From Clonostachys chloroleuca (lineage: Eukaryota; Ascomycota; Sordariomycetes; Hypocreales; Bionectriaceae): DNA of 64,000 nucleotides. The stretch spans positions 8,928,001-8,992,000 of the forward strand of contig JBANAY010000003.1 of assembly GCA_037952775.1 (NCBI GenBank), read 5' to 3'. Shown piece by piece: positions 37,095 through 48,372 of this stretch; positions within the stretch are counted from its first letter, which is position 1; each line of letters opens with the position of its first letter. The translations under genes were made by a program, and so were the position numbers. The notes below the pieces were generated by a model. It saw nothing but the letters and a program-made list of their open reading frames with translations, ran no database searches and was not told the DNA's origin.

Positions 37095-37435
37095 CTAGCA
37101 TGAGCCTGCGGTAGGCGTGGCAATGACATGGCTCGTCCATTTGCATCCCTTCGGGCAGCCTTGATCGCAGCTCCGGCTTGTGTACATCGTAGGTACGGCT
37201 GTAGGGCAACCGCATCCTTGCGTGAGAGTAGTCTTGGCCACACATTCGGCATGGAAACAAGCATCGCAAGATGCTGTAACCGAGGTAATCGTTGGGCAAG
37301 GTGCCCGCACCTTCTCAGCGCTGGATATACGGTTATTAGAAGTTCGAAAGGGGGAGTCAGGTCAGAGGTCCGCCCTGATTTGACTTACCTTACAAGAGCT
37401 GAGAAAAAGAGAGAGATCCAAAGAGCAGACTTCAT
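37095..37435 (-). CDS. Small secreted cysteine-rich protein
   Basis: Two exons on the minus strand, 37435-37389 and 37320-37095, give 90 residues. The short first exon encodes a complete signal peptide (MKSALWISLFFSALVSA), which becomes visible only when the 68-base intron (gtaagt donor, tatccag acceptor) is removed. The predicted mature part is about 73 residues with ten cysteines at 24, 34, 37, 42, 52, 54, 67, 71, 75 and 90, an even number that fits five disulfides. The spacing (CDAC, CGC, CDQGCPKGC) together with many Thr, Pro and Val residues resembles a broad group of fungal small secreted proteins of unknown role. It is a candidate effector or wall-associated protein, with no functional evidence beyond secretion. 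Its neighbours are an NmrA-like reductase and an oligopeptide transporter. Confidence 0.8.
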
Positions 37436-38209
37436 GGTTGCGGTTAGACTTTTGAGGAACTGCTTGACTTGTATCCCTGTTGTTGACGAGTATTTCTTAT
37501 AGATGTCTTTCCACACAATCCTGTGCTGCCTACGAGCAGGACTCGTGAGGATCTAAATAGTGTTTCGTTCTCCTGTCAGATACATCCGGTGGTCTAGGCG
37601 AAGTCGATTGTGTAAGACATGTGAAGGGACCCTGGATACCCCATTTGGTGTTTACGGCCAGCTTATCAGGGACGTTGGCCCCGGTGTCTTCCTTCGACAT
37701 GAGCGACTGGTTGGGGTGAAGTCGGCTGCACTAGGAATTTAGGATCAACCGTTTTTAAGCTGGTAGTCATGAGCCGAAACCCTGCATTCCGGGCTCCAAA
37801 TCTAATTTGCGACAGTTTACTGGAATGGGGGCTGTATACTCTCCCTTGCGAGGTGCCAACGGCTCGTCTAAAACGTCCCCCTTCGAGTGTCTCTGATCGA
37901 CGGGGATACCGACCGCTCCACACGATCTGGTTCCGGCCGGAGCATTTAGAGGCGAAGATTACGAAGGAGGGAATGGAGGGTGACATTGGTACCATCGACC
38001 ATCTGGTGGGCCGTAGAACTAGATTTGAATATTGTCGGCTGAAGTGTCTAGCAGGCCACACAAACTTAACCATGGCCGTGGTCACGAGACGCCACGCGAG
38101 GATGTTGATCTGATACATTGTTTCGATACTTGCAAGAGGTTGTGATCGACTTGTCAAAGTTCGCTAGGCTCTACTCTACGGGAAGAAGTGAAAGTGACAC
38201 AATAAGAGG
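37436..38209. other. Intergenic region
   Basis: About 770 bases. Overlapping frames exist on both strands (37666-38157 minus, 37769-38113 plus). Neither has a recognisable domain or supported splice sites, so I leave both uncalled. Confidence 0.45.
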
Positions 38210-39145
38210 CTATGCTGTAGGCTTCGATTGGGCGGCGTACTCCTTCAGGATGGCGCCCACAACCTCGTCTAGGTCTTCATTCTCGAGCCCCAGGAGCTCC
38301 ATGGCATAGCCGTCCCTCGTCGTCCAGTCGGCGTCCAGGGCACCCAAGGCGTACACGATATCCTCCTGTGCCTCGTGCGAGCCCTCATCGTACAGCTTCT
38401 GATGACGGTCTAGAAACTTTTCAGACTCCTCCTCCTCTACAGTCCACTCTGCTCCCGTGACTCGCTCTAGCGCCTTGATGACATCGCGCTGCGTTGGGTT
38501 GAAAGACTGGACGTACAGCGTCCGGTTGGCCGTCTGCTCCGGGCGCTGCAGCACCCGCACAACAGCCTCGCCCACGCGCTTCAGGGTGGCCACGGAGGCA
38601 GGCTTGTTGCCCCCGTCGAGAATCAGTGCGGTGTGCTGGTCGAGGTCGATGTGGAGGAACTTCTTCTTAAGACCCCAGTCGAAGAAGTGCCCGCAGACGA
38701 GGGCAGTCCAGGTGAAGGTGTCAGGGAACTCGCGTGTCAGCCCCTGGCAGCGCTCGCGGACCTTGGTCTTGTCGCGGTACAGCTGGAGGCGGCGGAGGGG
38801 CTCGCTGGCGGCGGCGTCGCAGGATCCGAAGTCGGCGGGGATGTATCGGCGGACACCGGCTGAGGCGGCGGCGTAGGCGAGGCGGAGATGGTGTTGAAGG
38901 CGGTTGGGGAGGGGGAATACGGCGATGACGGCGTCTTGGCCCTTGAGGGCAGCGGTCAGATCGGGGAGGGGGAACTCGCCGTCGACCTCTTTGGTCTTCA
39001 GGTTGGGGCTGGAGATGGCGGGCTTGGATTTCGAGCCGGAGCGTTGGATGATGGTCACCTCGAAGCCTGCATCGACTAGTGCGGGGAGGATGACGGAGCC
39101 TAGGTTTCCGTTGGCGCCGACAAGGGCGACCTTTGAGATGGACAT
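38210..39145 (-). CDS. NmrA-like / isoflavone-reductase-like NAD(P)-binding protein
   Basis: Single-exon gene of 311 residues with a Rossmann fold at the N-terminus: VALVGANGNLGSVILPAL carries the GxxGxxG dinucleotide motif near residues 10-16, followed by strand VTIIQR. A second conserved block (AVIAVFPLPN, RRYIPADFGS) matches the atypical short-chain dehydrogenase group that includes NmrA, isoflavone reductase and phenylcoumaran benzylic ether reductase. Members are either reductases or redox-sensing regulators. The substrate cannot be inferred. Coding sequence is GC-rich, in contrast to the AT-rich flanks. The nearest genes are the small secreted protein to the left and the OPT transporter to the right, on the same strand but well separated. 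Confidence 0.88.
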   Translation of the reverse strand: MSISKVALVGANGNLGSVILPALVDAGFEVTIIQRSGSKSKPAISSPNLKTKEVDGEFPLPDLTAALKGQDAVIAVFPLPNRLQHHLRLAYAAASAGVRRYIPADFGSCDAAASEPLRRLQLYRDKTKVRERCQGLTREFPDTFTWTALVCGHFFDWGLKKKFLHIDLDQHTALILDGGNKPASVATLKRVGEAVVRVLQRPEQTANRTLYVQSFNPTQRDVIKALERVTGAEWTVEEEESEKFLDRHQKLYDEGSHEAQEDIVYALGALDADWTTRDGYAMELLGLENEDLDEVVGAILKEYAAQSKPTA

Positions 39146-39864
39146 GGTGAGTGGTGTTTGTCAATTGGAGAAGATGGGAATGAGGAGTATGTGATGGTGA
39201 TCCGACTGATGGGCACGACATTGAGCTCCCCGCAGTCGAGCTTGATGGCTTGACGCAAGACAGTGGGGCCGGGATGCCTAACCGACGTGACACATCAATA
39301 CGTGCTCGTACATTTCCTGTCCCAATGAATACGAGCTAGACCTGTTGAAAGATGGAGCACGCGCGATGTGCTTAGAGGGGCTAAATTGGTGGTGAGATCT
39401 ACTAGAGAAGACATGCTGCAAGTGTAGAGTGCCAAGATGGATGGCGAAACTCAATTGAGGACGGGCCTAGTGGCTGCGGTCAGGCACAGGAAACCCAAGG
39501 CCTACAATAGTGTGTTACGAATTACTCCATGTGGTCGGCAATTCAACTATGTATATCCCACACTCGTTCTTATGATCTTATCTACCTGGTCTATGAACAG
39601 GGAATGAAGCCCTATTACTAAATGTTCGGCATGCGGTTCGGCTGGTCCACAATTACCCATCTCCAGGTTCGGCAACCGGATCCGTGACTGTCGAAAATCC
39701 GGAGCTACTTGCCGACAAGCTTGCCGGATGATGATGTATCAATCTCCGGATTTGGCCTCGAAACAGGGCTGTAGATGGATGCTGTTTCTACCCTTGCTCC
39801 AATGGCCTCGCCATATACCCCTACCTGCTTTGGCTTCCCCGTCTGAACCAACTGGCAGGCAGGG
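39146..39864. other. Intergenic region
   Basis: About 720 bases holding the promoter of the reductase gene and the 3' end of the transporter gene. No other gene is supported. Confidence 0.55.
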
Positions 39865-42637
39865 CTAGGGCGCAGGATGGACAGCAGGGTCCCACCATGG
39901 ATAGAATCTCTCACCTTCGCCGAGGGGTTTCAAGGTACACGGCGTACCCTCGCACCCAATCGATGGCTGTGTGTTGCCCCACCACTTCAACTCAATCTCT
40001 GCCCACTGGACGCTGAAGACCATGATGATGCTCGCGACCGGGATAGCAGCCGCCAAGGAGGCGGACAGGACGAAATTGTACTTAGCCCAGAGCTGCGGAA
40101 AATGTTTGTTGACATAGAGGTAGCTCAGCCATGCCACAGGTATAGATGGCCAGGCGTATGAAAAACTGTACGGTGACCAGCCGAGACCGCCGTACCACAG
40201 AGCCACGGGATGTAACGCTCGTAGCCACTTGCTTCGCCGGAATCTCCGCGCCAGAAAGTAGTAGAGCACCGTGCTCAACGCGCCGAGCGGGAATCCCAGA
40301 AGGAGGAGCGCGTATTGGCCCGTGTGGCTGAACATCTTGGCTGGGCCGATGGTGCCCCATAGGACCGACGCAGAGAAGAAGCCGTTGATATTGGGACAAT
40401 AGAATCGCATTGGTGCCTCTGGTGTGCAGACGTTCTTGATGTCCATCTGGACTTCCATGACCAAGTTGCAGATGAATGTGGAAATAAGCGTGGCGATCAT
40501 CTGAGCCCAGAATGTGACTCGTGGAGGAATCTGAGGAAGGGCGTTAGTGGCGATGGCTCGACCGGAAAATCATATTTTACAACAACTTGGGAAACCAACC
40601 TTGAGATAATGTGCTAGCTTCAAGTCATTCGCAAAAGTGATAGCATGTGCACAGGTTATAAAGCTGACGGATTCGGCCATGTTAGTCAACTTCAACACTT
40701 GCTAGATAGAATCATAGAGCCTTACCCATATAATTTGAAGAAATTCATTGCCAAAGCGTTCCCTTCCACCCACATGCCTCCAATGAATTCTGCTAGAACA
40801 TTGAGGGTAACATGGACCCCAGTCATGGCGTTAATGATACCGATTGGGATCATGAAGATAATGGCTAGAAGCACTCCGAATGGGACTACCCAAAGAGTCG
40901 TGTGGGTGGGCCAGCCAGCAATTCCAGCCCAGCCAAAGCCGGCAGAAATCAGCAAGGTAACAAGGTACCACCAGCCAGGAACCTCCTTGTAGGCATTCAT
41001 GAGGCGGTTGTGAACATCTTGGTACCCATGGCCTGTCTCCTCTTTGCTTCCCTTCTTCCGGCGTATCTTGAGCCACAACGGCCTGAGGTTGTTCACAAAC
41101 TCGTTGCGGTGGAAAAGAACGACATATACAATCGCAGAAGTGTAAATGGCATAGTAACACCCATATACAACGGCAAGAGCGGCGCTGAGATAAGCGCCGG
41201 AATATCCGACGTAGCGTTGTAAATCAAACATTCCTTTATCGTCAACAACCCTTGATACATTGTATGGCTTACCAAAGTGGTCGTGAACTAAATTAGTATT
41301 TATGGGAAAATATCCGGTGTTCCAGGTGTTTGTGTAGAATATGGCGAGAATGACAAAGCCGAGCAGCCACATCCCAAGCGTCCTATTCGCTGTGACGAAG
41401 AACGGTACCATGAGGGGATCTAGGCCATCGTAGAGCAAAATGTTCCAATCGAAGGTAGGCCATGGATTAAACATTCCCAGGCCATTCTTGAAGCCATTGA
41501 CGATGCTGTTATGTTTGTTTGTTGGCGCGATCCAAGTCATCCAGCTGAAATATGTCAAGGTAGTGAATAAATAGTTGGGAAACCAGAAGTACACAAACAT
41601 GGCCCCGAAAGTCAAGAGGAAGAAATGATATCTCGACATGTGATATATCCTCCCAAATGGTCCCGGGACAGCCTTGCCTTCTCTCTCATGCAAGGCGCTG
41701 TTTAGTGAAATTGTGGTGATGCTGGCTGGCCAAATACAGTACGCTGGATACACGAGAAACTCTCTCGTCATTCCGGCCAACCCGTATCCGGTGAAGTTGG
41801 TGGAAATCCCAAGGCAGATTCGATACCCAAAACCCCGGGCATACTGCTGATTAAACTGCTGTGGAAGTATTTGTGTCCAGGCAACTAGGCTGGAGATTGG
41901 CAGAGACATGGAAGTACTAGCCATTATGGCAATGAGCATGTGCTCTTTCTTGGAGAATTTGCCGGGGTTCAAGTTGATCTTTTGACCCCGGAGGGAAATC
42001 TCGTAGGCAGGAACGAACTTTTCCCAGGCCTTGCCTGCCAGTACCTATCAGCCACTTCACGCGTGGATATAGGCCAATACAGCCTTATGAAAGTGCAGAT
42101 AGGACTTACCAATTGGATACGCTAGCAGCTGGGCAACATTGGATGGAATGGATACACGGGGCTGCCGAATACTGAAGAACTGGTTCACACCTGACATTAT
42201 AAATGACAATAAAGACCCGATCACCCAGGCCCGAATTGTTGAACAAGGAATGGAAGGATCATCTTTATTGTCGACAGAAGAGCGAACCGAAGCGTAAGGG
42301 CTATTATTCAATATAAGCGCAGCTTCAACTTTCATCTCCGTGACGAGATCACTATGTCCTTCCGGGTGTTCCAGAACCTCACTATTTTCTGAATTGAGAA
42401 TACAAATAAGTATCACGCAAGCAAATAATTTCTTAAAGACGGCTATGACTTACCTAGAAATGCATCAATTCGGAGCAGCAGGCTATGCGGGAAGTTAGGG
42501 TCATGTTCGTGGGCCTTGACCACACTTTTCATCACTTTGATCACCTCTTCTAGTGACATGCTGGATGCCGCCTCTCTGGCCTCCAGCAAGTCATCTTCTG
42601 TAAAACTGACATCTCTTTCGATATCTGTTTTCTCCAT
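39865..42637 (-). CDS. OPT-family oligopeptide transporter
   Basis: Five exons on the minus strand, 42637-42454, 42388-42110, 42034-40726, 40663-40600 and 40530-39865, give 833 residues. All introns are short (61-75 bases) with GT-AG borders, and phases agree. The acidic N-terminal region (about 1-110) is cytosolic, followed by about 14-16 membrane segments. Family blocks include SGVNQFFSIRQPRVSI, YPIGKAWEKFVP, LNPGKFSKKEHMLIAIMAS and NIFTFAND-like ITFANDLKLAHYLKIPPR, as in Isp4/Opt1 transporters. The C-terminus (GGLGWSPYSFSYAWPSIPVA) is also typical. The family imports small peptides (tetra- or pentapeptides, glutathione) with protons across the plasma membrane. The start is the first ATG of the open frame. 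A 6-base inverted repeat lies about 215 bases upstream. Confidence 0.92.
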
Positions 42638-43680
42638 TTAGAATTTCCAACAAATGAACTTCTTTTCCTGGATATTGTTATTCCTTGTTTGGCATGGGTT
42701 GCTGACTCGTAGAGGAGTAACCTTATTAAAAATATTTTATCGTATAAGATCTCAAGTATGAATGACCACCAAGCTATAAACTAATAGCACGTTCTTATCT
42801 CATCTTTTTATCGTTTTATAATAGCTGCTATCATGGCTCAAGTAGCTGAATCTTACCTACGGTAAGGTTTCTATATGCATATCGCGAGACAAGATAGGAC
42901 TGAACAACACATCCTATCTGGTTTCTCGTATATCTTTAGCTCTCTTCATTATATACTTTACTCTATTTTCCTACGCTTGCCCTCGTGTTTGGGACAAGGG
43001 AGGAAAGTGAATTCAGTCAGGTGAGGTCAACAAAAAGAATAAGCTTCGTCAACACCAACTTCACTATGGTCTATGCCTCCCACCATTGGAATTTTGGTCT
43101 GCCTTTCAATATATACATCAGTTGGACCTGAGCGACAGTGGGTAGGACGCTGTGCAGGGGACCACGCCTGAGTGTGAATATACTGAAGCCGTAACCAAAG
43201 CGATCTTAATCAATACTGGGAGGAATGGAGCATGAATATTCCTTCATGTGAGAATGAGATATGCCGAGATTGATGGGAATTGCACTGAGTCGCATCGCGG
43301 TTTAGGCAGTGTCGCGATGTCGGTTGTGAGACAGAAGACGGGACGTAGCCAAACTCGACCTCTCTGCTTATTCTCAACGGCCAATCGAAGCCATGTATTT
43401 TCTCCGGTCCTTATCTTAAAGGGAAGCGGGAATATGCTCTCATCCACCAAGAGTTTTCCCATTATGGTAGCTGGGTTGTTCTGCTTGCTCGTACGAGATG
43501 CGACTTCGGATCTAGTGTCTCCACAAAAAAGTGAAACTGCTACAGGGTAAGTGAAGCTAGTACGATGAATTCTGACGACTTTCTAAGCCCAGCTCTCGGC
43601 TTGTGAAAGATCGGAGGGGCTGTCAATCTCAAGCAAGCATTCAAGTTCCGTCGTTGGATATTACCTAGCTTCTAGCGACA
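42638..43680. other. Intergenic, divergent promoters
   Basis: About 1 kb between the divergent transporter and citrate-carrier genes. AT-rich near 42700-42900. A frame at 43437-43547 ends at a good donor (ggtaag at 43547-43552) and could be part of the carrier leader. I do not call it a gene. Confidence 0.45.
42852..42866. promoter_or_regulatory. Inverted repeat upstream of the OPT gene
   Basis: A perfect 6-base inverted repeat with a 3-base spacer (cttacc-tac-ggtaag) about 215 bases before the transporter ATG. It includes a CGG triplet, the half-site type used by fungal Zn2Cys6 regulators. Function as an operator is inference. Confidence 0.3.
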
Positions 43681-44864
43681 ATGGCGACCGCGGCCTCCAA
43701 AGATTCCCCTGAGGGTCAGAAAAAGAAGACCCCCAGCGCCTTCCGCTCTATTCTCGCTGGGTCAACCGCTGGCGCAGTTGAGATTGGTAAGTTGGCACAC
43801 GACATCCTGACCGAGGTCATTCAGATCAAACAGCTAACCACCACTTCTTGCACCCAATGCAGCCATTACCTACCCTGCCGAATGTGCGTGTCGATTTTCC
43901 TTGCCATAGAAATTGCCGCAGATACAAGCGCAACGATCAACTAACATCCCGAAAGTCGCCAAGACTCGTTCCCAGCTCAATACCAGGTTGGCCGAGGGCC
44001 AGAAGCTGCCATGGCCACCGTTTGGCAAGCAATGGTATGCGGGATGTACGACACTGATCATTGGAAATTCTGCCAAGGCCGGCATTCGTAAGTGACGTCT
44101 ATCGCACCCAGGCTGTGCAATTAAATACTCTGTGAATATACTAATAATTAATACAGGATTCGTCGCATTTGACCAGTACAAGCGAATGCTTGCCGACGCC
44201 GATGGAAAACTTAGCGGTCCCCGAACTGTGATCGCCGGCTTCGGTGCTGGTGTGACAGAGTCTCTACTTGCTGTGACGCCGACAGAGAGCATCAAGACAA
44301 CGCTGTACAGAGATCTTGATAGCCCTTTGCGCCCGAATTATTGATGTTAACAGCTTTCATAGCATCGATGACCGAAAGTCGGCCAAGCCACGAATGCGCG
44401 GCTTCCTTCACGCCGTCCCCATTATCGCTCGCGAACGAGGCATTGCCGGATTCTTCCAAGGCTTCGTCCCTACGACACTTCGCCAGTCAGCCAACTCTGC
44501 TGTTCGGTTCAGTACCTACACCACGCTTCGTCAGCTCGCCGAATCATGGATAGCTCCAGGAGAGAAGCTCGGAACCATATCTACTTTCACCATTGGTGGT
44601 ATGGCAGGTACTGTCACCGTTGCCGTCACCCAACCCCTCGACACCATCAAGACGCGAATGCAGAGCATTGAGGCCAAGCAGCTTTATGGGAGTACGATCA
44701 AGTGTGCCGTGTCCATCTTCAAGAATGAGGGCGTGCTCACATTCTGGAGCGGCGCACTACCTAGGCTTGCCAGGTTGGTGATGAGTGGCGGTATTGTATT
44801 CACCATGTACGAAAAGAGTATGGAGTTGATGAACAGGCTGGACCCGGAGATGAAGTACATCTAG
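43681..44864 (+). CDS. ctp1: Mitochondrial tricarboxylate (citrate) carrier
   Basis: Five exons, 43681-43786, 43863-43883 (21 bases), 43956-44087, 44157-44304 and 44363-44864, give 302 residues, the normal mitochondrial carrier size. Three repeats of about 100 residues are seen. The first carries TYPAEFAKTRSQ, spliced from the microexon and exon 3; the second TPTESIKTTLIDD; the third TQPLDTIKTRMQS. These are the Px(D/E)xx(K/R) gate motifs, and the FVPTTLRQSANSAVRFSTY block is diagnostic of the citrate transport protein. It exchanges matrix citrate for cytosolic malate or phosphoenolpyruvate across the inner membrane, supplying cytosolic acetyl-CoA. The acceptor of the last intron is the TAG at 44360-44362; the CAG at 44351-44353 would put a stop in frame. 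Confidence 0.93.
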
Positions 44865-45130
44865 ACATGCACACCACAAGGAACATATAGGCGTTGCGTT
44901 GAATATAGACAGGAGCTTCTTTTGGCTCGATTTTGTACAGATAATCGTACACTGATATACACTATTGTTAACATTCGTTTTCCTTGTCCCTCGATAATAC
45001 TCCCACCGTGATGTGTCGTGGCGTCAATCGTGAATAATATGTGCCCAAGTATTACACCATCTGTCTGCGACCCTTATAGATTTTTTTTTCCTTCTCGCGC
45101 TTCCTCTTGGTTTCGTTAAAATCGTTTTTT

Positions 45131-45586
45131 TTAAGATAGTCTGATCATGCCTGAAAGTCTCTTTCCTAGACGCTCGAACCAAGTTCTCTTTGGGGCTTCT
45201 TCGATTTCGCGGATCAGGTCGTCGAAATATGTCGGCTGGCTGGTTGGCTTCAGCATCTGGCCCGATAACTTGTACTACAAAGTGTTAGCCAAAAGCAGAG
45301 GGCTCTCGTCTTCGGAGAACGTGCCTTCTCGTTCCACCGATTTTGCTGCAGAAACTGTAGTGATCGTGCTTTGAAGAGCTCCTCGGCCTCCATTGAGGGT
45401 TGGTAGGCTTGGAATCGCTTGTCTATGGTCGCGCGAATTACATCTTGGAGCTGGTAGTCGGGACGAAGCTCCTGCCTCGGCCACTTGGATAGGACTTCTG
45501 TGTAGATCCGGTGCTGGTCCAGTTAGCATGACATTGCGACACGGGGCCTAGGAGGGCCACTGGCTTACTGATAAAGGGCGCGACAT
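45131..45586 (-). CDS. Cbp6/UQCC2-like cytochrome b assembly factor
   Basis: Small spliced gene on the minus strand. Exons 45586-45569 (18 bases), 45513-45325 and 45274-45131 give 116 residues. The protein has the pattern of the Cbp6/UQCC2 group: YTEVLSKWPRQELRPDYQLQ near the N-terminus, a helical middle, and YKLSGQMLKPTSQPTYFDDL before a basic C-terminus. Cbp6 joins Cbp3 at the mitochondrial ribosome tunnel to stabilise new cytochrome b for complex III. Intron 1 has a gtaagc donor and a gctaac branch point. Intron 2 seems to start with GC (AAG|GCACGT), with an acceptor at tttgtag; no GT donor fits the frame. Family assignment is from remembered pattern and moderate; the gene model itself is firmer. 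Confidence 0.68.
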
Positions 45587-46227
45587 TATGTGTGGTACAG
45601 CGTCGGTTAATCAGGCAAGAGAATATTTGGCGCGATCAAGCAAACGATTTGTTCCTCGAATGGACGAGACCCAAAATCAGATTATCGTGGACCACATCCT
45701 AGCCAATGGTATGGGGCTCAATGACGGATCGATTAACTGTAGACCAAAGACTTTACTTCGGCGATCGGAGGCTAAAGACTCCGAAATCTACTTTGTCCCG
45801 CCGCCTGAAGTGGAGAGTGGCTAAGTGGGTCTCATTCTTAACCTTATGCCTCAGGCAGGAGCGTAAGACGGGGACCAGATGGTTCCATACTAGAGACACT
45901 TTAGTCACGGGGGCGTTATCACGACACAGCCCAGCGCTCCGCCGGGTACGTTCCATTCATTGTCATCCCCTTCCTTTATCGACTATTCGCGATTACATCC
46001 TCTTCTCAAGAGGCGATATAGCTCTCTTTATTACTCATCCTCTTACACGCTCTCTCCCTTATCCGTTTTGCCCTTGCTTCCAACAGAGGTGCCCCCTTAC
46101 GGTCGATTATCCGGGGTAGCCGGCTAGTGTGACATTACGTATACTCCCGCGACCATACCGCCACTGCCTGATCTCTCCGTCCTTCAATCACTCCGTCTCT
46201 AGCAACGAGGACCAAAAGGCCGTCACC
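45587..46227. other. Intergenic, divergent promoters
   Basis: About 640 bases between divergent genes. The right half is pyrimidine-rich, as expected before the Bsd2-like gene. The frame 45588-45824 has no recognisable features. Confidence 0.5.
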
Positions 46228-47365
46228 ATGGCTCCCGGATACAAGATGGTATGTGGAAATGCCCGTGATTCTCGCCTGCCGATACTAATCCCGCACCAGG
46301 TGAATGTCCACGAGGAGGAATACGACGAAGAGACGCTCTTACGATCCCCAGTCGAAGCCCCCTCGAACAATCGTCTTGGACAGCCGCATGTCCCTCACTC
46401 TCCGCCACCCTCATTTCACTCCCGCTCCTCGTCCCCGAACCGACGCAATGGCACCGTCGACGCAGCACTCGCAGATGCATTTGATGATGACGATAGCGAT
46501 GATGAGGCTGATGACCGACAACGCCTCGTGCGACAAAACTCCACCCCAAGTGTCGCGCCGCAAGCTTCGAGTTCGCAATCCCGCACAGGTCACAATTTAG
46601 CACAGCCTTCAGCAGCACCAGTGGTCAGATCACCAAGAATTGTAGGCGGGGGTCGGGAACGGATGGAGTGTTTGCCAACATGTCGGCCAGACCCGAGAGA
46701 ACAGAATCAGAGAAGGATGAGCAACCACCCGTGAGTCACGCCGTCTCTAGTATAATTGTTATTTCGAATTATTCGCTAACCTTTGTCATCATTAGACATA
46801 CGAACAAGCCGCCGCCGATGCAGTCCCTCCATACTGGGAAACTACAATCCTAGCACCAGGGCTGGGCGGATTCGACGAAGTCTTTGTTGATGGCCTCCCT
46901 GTTGGCTCCGTCTTCTCGTTTATTTGGAACGGTATCATTTCAGCCGCGTTCCAGCTCGTCGGTTTCCTTCTCACATATCTCCTCCACTCGACACACGCAG
47001 CCAAGAACGGATCACTTGCGGGCCTTGGCGTCACACTCATCCAGTATGGCTTCAAGATTAAGAGCGGCCCCGGCGATGCACCCAACATGGGCGGCCCTGA
47101 CGGATACGCTGCGCCCCCGGACCCCAACTCGCACAACTTCCAGGCACAAGAAGTCACAGAAGGCCGAGGGCGTGGGCTTGGGGACATTACCGGGAGTGAG
47201 TGGATGGCATATGTTCTCATGGTTGTTGGGTGGTTCATTTTGATTAAGAGCATCGCCGAATTCATGAAGGCGAGGAGACATGAGATGTTGGTTCTCCAGA
47301 GTCCTGATCGTGGGCTGGGCATTCCGATTATTGCTGATGGCGAGTCATCCGAGCGAGCGGTATGA
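46228..47365 (+). CDS. bsd2: Bsd2/NDFIP-like transmembrane ubiquitin-ligase adaptor, one-base frameshift
   Basis: Exons 46228-46248 (21 bases), 46300-46730 and 46796-47365. The C-terminal part carries about three membrane segments (SVFSFIWNGIISAAFQLVGF; a Leu/Val-rich second; MAYVLMVVGWFILIKSI). Two PY motifs, PPTY at the exon 2/3 join and PPYW just after, would recruit Rsp5/NEDD4 ligases. In yeast, Bsd2 sits in Golgi and endosome membranes and targets metal transporters and faulty membrane proteins for degradation. The N-terminus is acidic and Ser-rich. Within exon 2 the frame changes at the G run at about 46648-46652: upstream reads RIVGGG, downstream the family block DGVFANMSARPERTESE is in the next frame. 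One extra G would restore 340 residues. As it stands the frame downstream of the run is lost. A sequence error is likely. Confidence 0.82.
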
Positions 47366-48372
47366 GAGCAACAAGCAAGAGAAAGACAAAAAAATCAAAT
47401 CAAGACAGCCATGTGGCTTATATGATTTTGCACATTATTTCCTGGGTCTGTACAACATCATATTATCTGTAGCTCCTTTGCGAGCCACTGTTCTCGACGA
47501 GATTTCCTTACTTTCAGATTTGGCGTTTCTGGGTTCAGCATATTATTGTTTTGCTTTGGGAGGGAATTATTCGCGGGCGAAGAACACATCTTCGATCATT
47601 GGTATACACGGACCACATCATGAACGGGAGAAATGCGGTAATCTTTTGCTGTAAACTCGCGGTCATGTTCTAATGAACACTTCGAAGGGACTACACCTCT
47701 TGCCGGACGCACAGGGAATTGTTGTTGGTTTTTCCTTTGACTCTCTATGTCTTTTATTTTCTGATATCTTTCTTCCGGGTTTTGTTTGCTGAGCAAGAAT
47801 TGCAACTGCCATTGGAGAGTCCAGATACCCTCATAGCCAGGATAGATTCTTTCTTATCGACCTATGTTCCGAACAGCATTTCGCATCCATAACTGCCGGG
47901 TTCAGTAGCCTATATATTGAAACGTCCCATAGAGGACCGAGTAAATCCAAGGTATTGCCGTATACAAAGTGCCAAGTGAGAGTGAACACTTCGCCAGGAT
48001 GGGAAGAGCCGCCTATGGTTTGGTGGAATGTGCGCTGTCCATCAAGCGCCTACTGTGACACATGATCTTCCACCCCGCATTAGCAGCACGCAAGCAGGGT
48101 TCCGTGGCGGCTTCTATGATGGTCGTCCGACATCACCAGGAACATTCTCACACCAATCAAACTTCTTCGCCACTCCGGGGCACCTGTTGAGAGGGCACAT
48201 GCCAAACTGATTGACGCAGCTCCTTCATTGAATCCTCAGCCATTTATGACCTACAACCACAACTGACTGCCTGTTGTTCATGGGACCTGCCTGGAACAAT
48301 ATCATCACGCATCAGCTCAGAATCTCTGCATTGAACTTATTGCTGCCTTTTCGACGCCGATCGATCTCCAAC
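47366..48372. other. Intergenic region
   Basis: About 1 kb holding the 3' region of the Bsd2-like gene and the promoter of the methyltransferase gene. No other gene is supported. Confidence 0.5.

Noticed and set aside
37666..38157. 163-residue minus-strand frame and overlapping 114-residue plus-strand frame
   Set aside because: No recognisable features on either strand, and trial splicing gave only short, stop-ended products.
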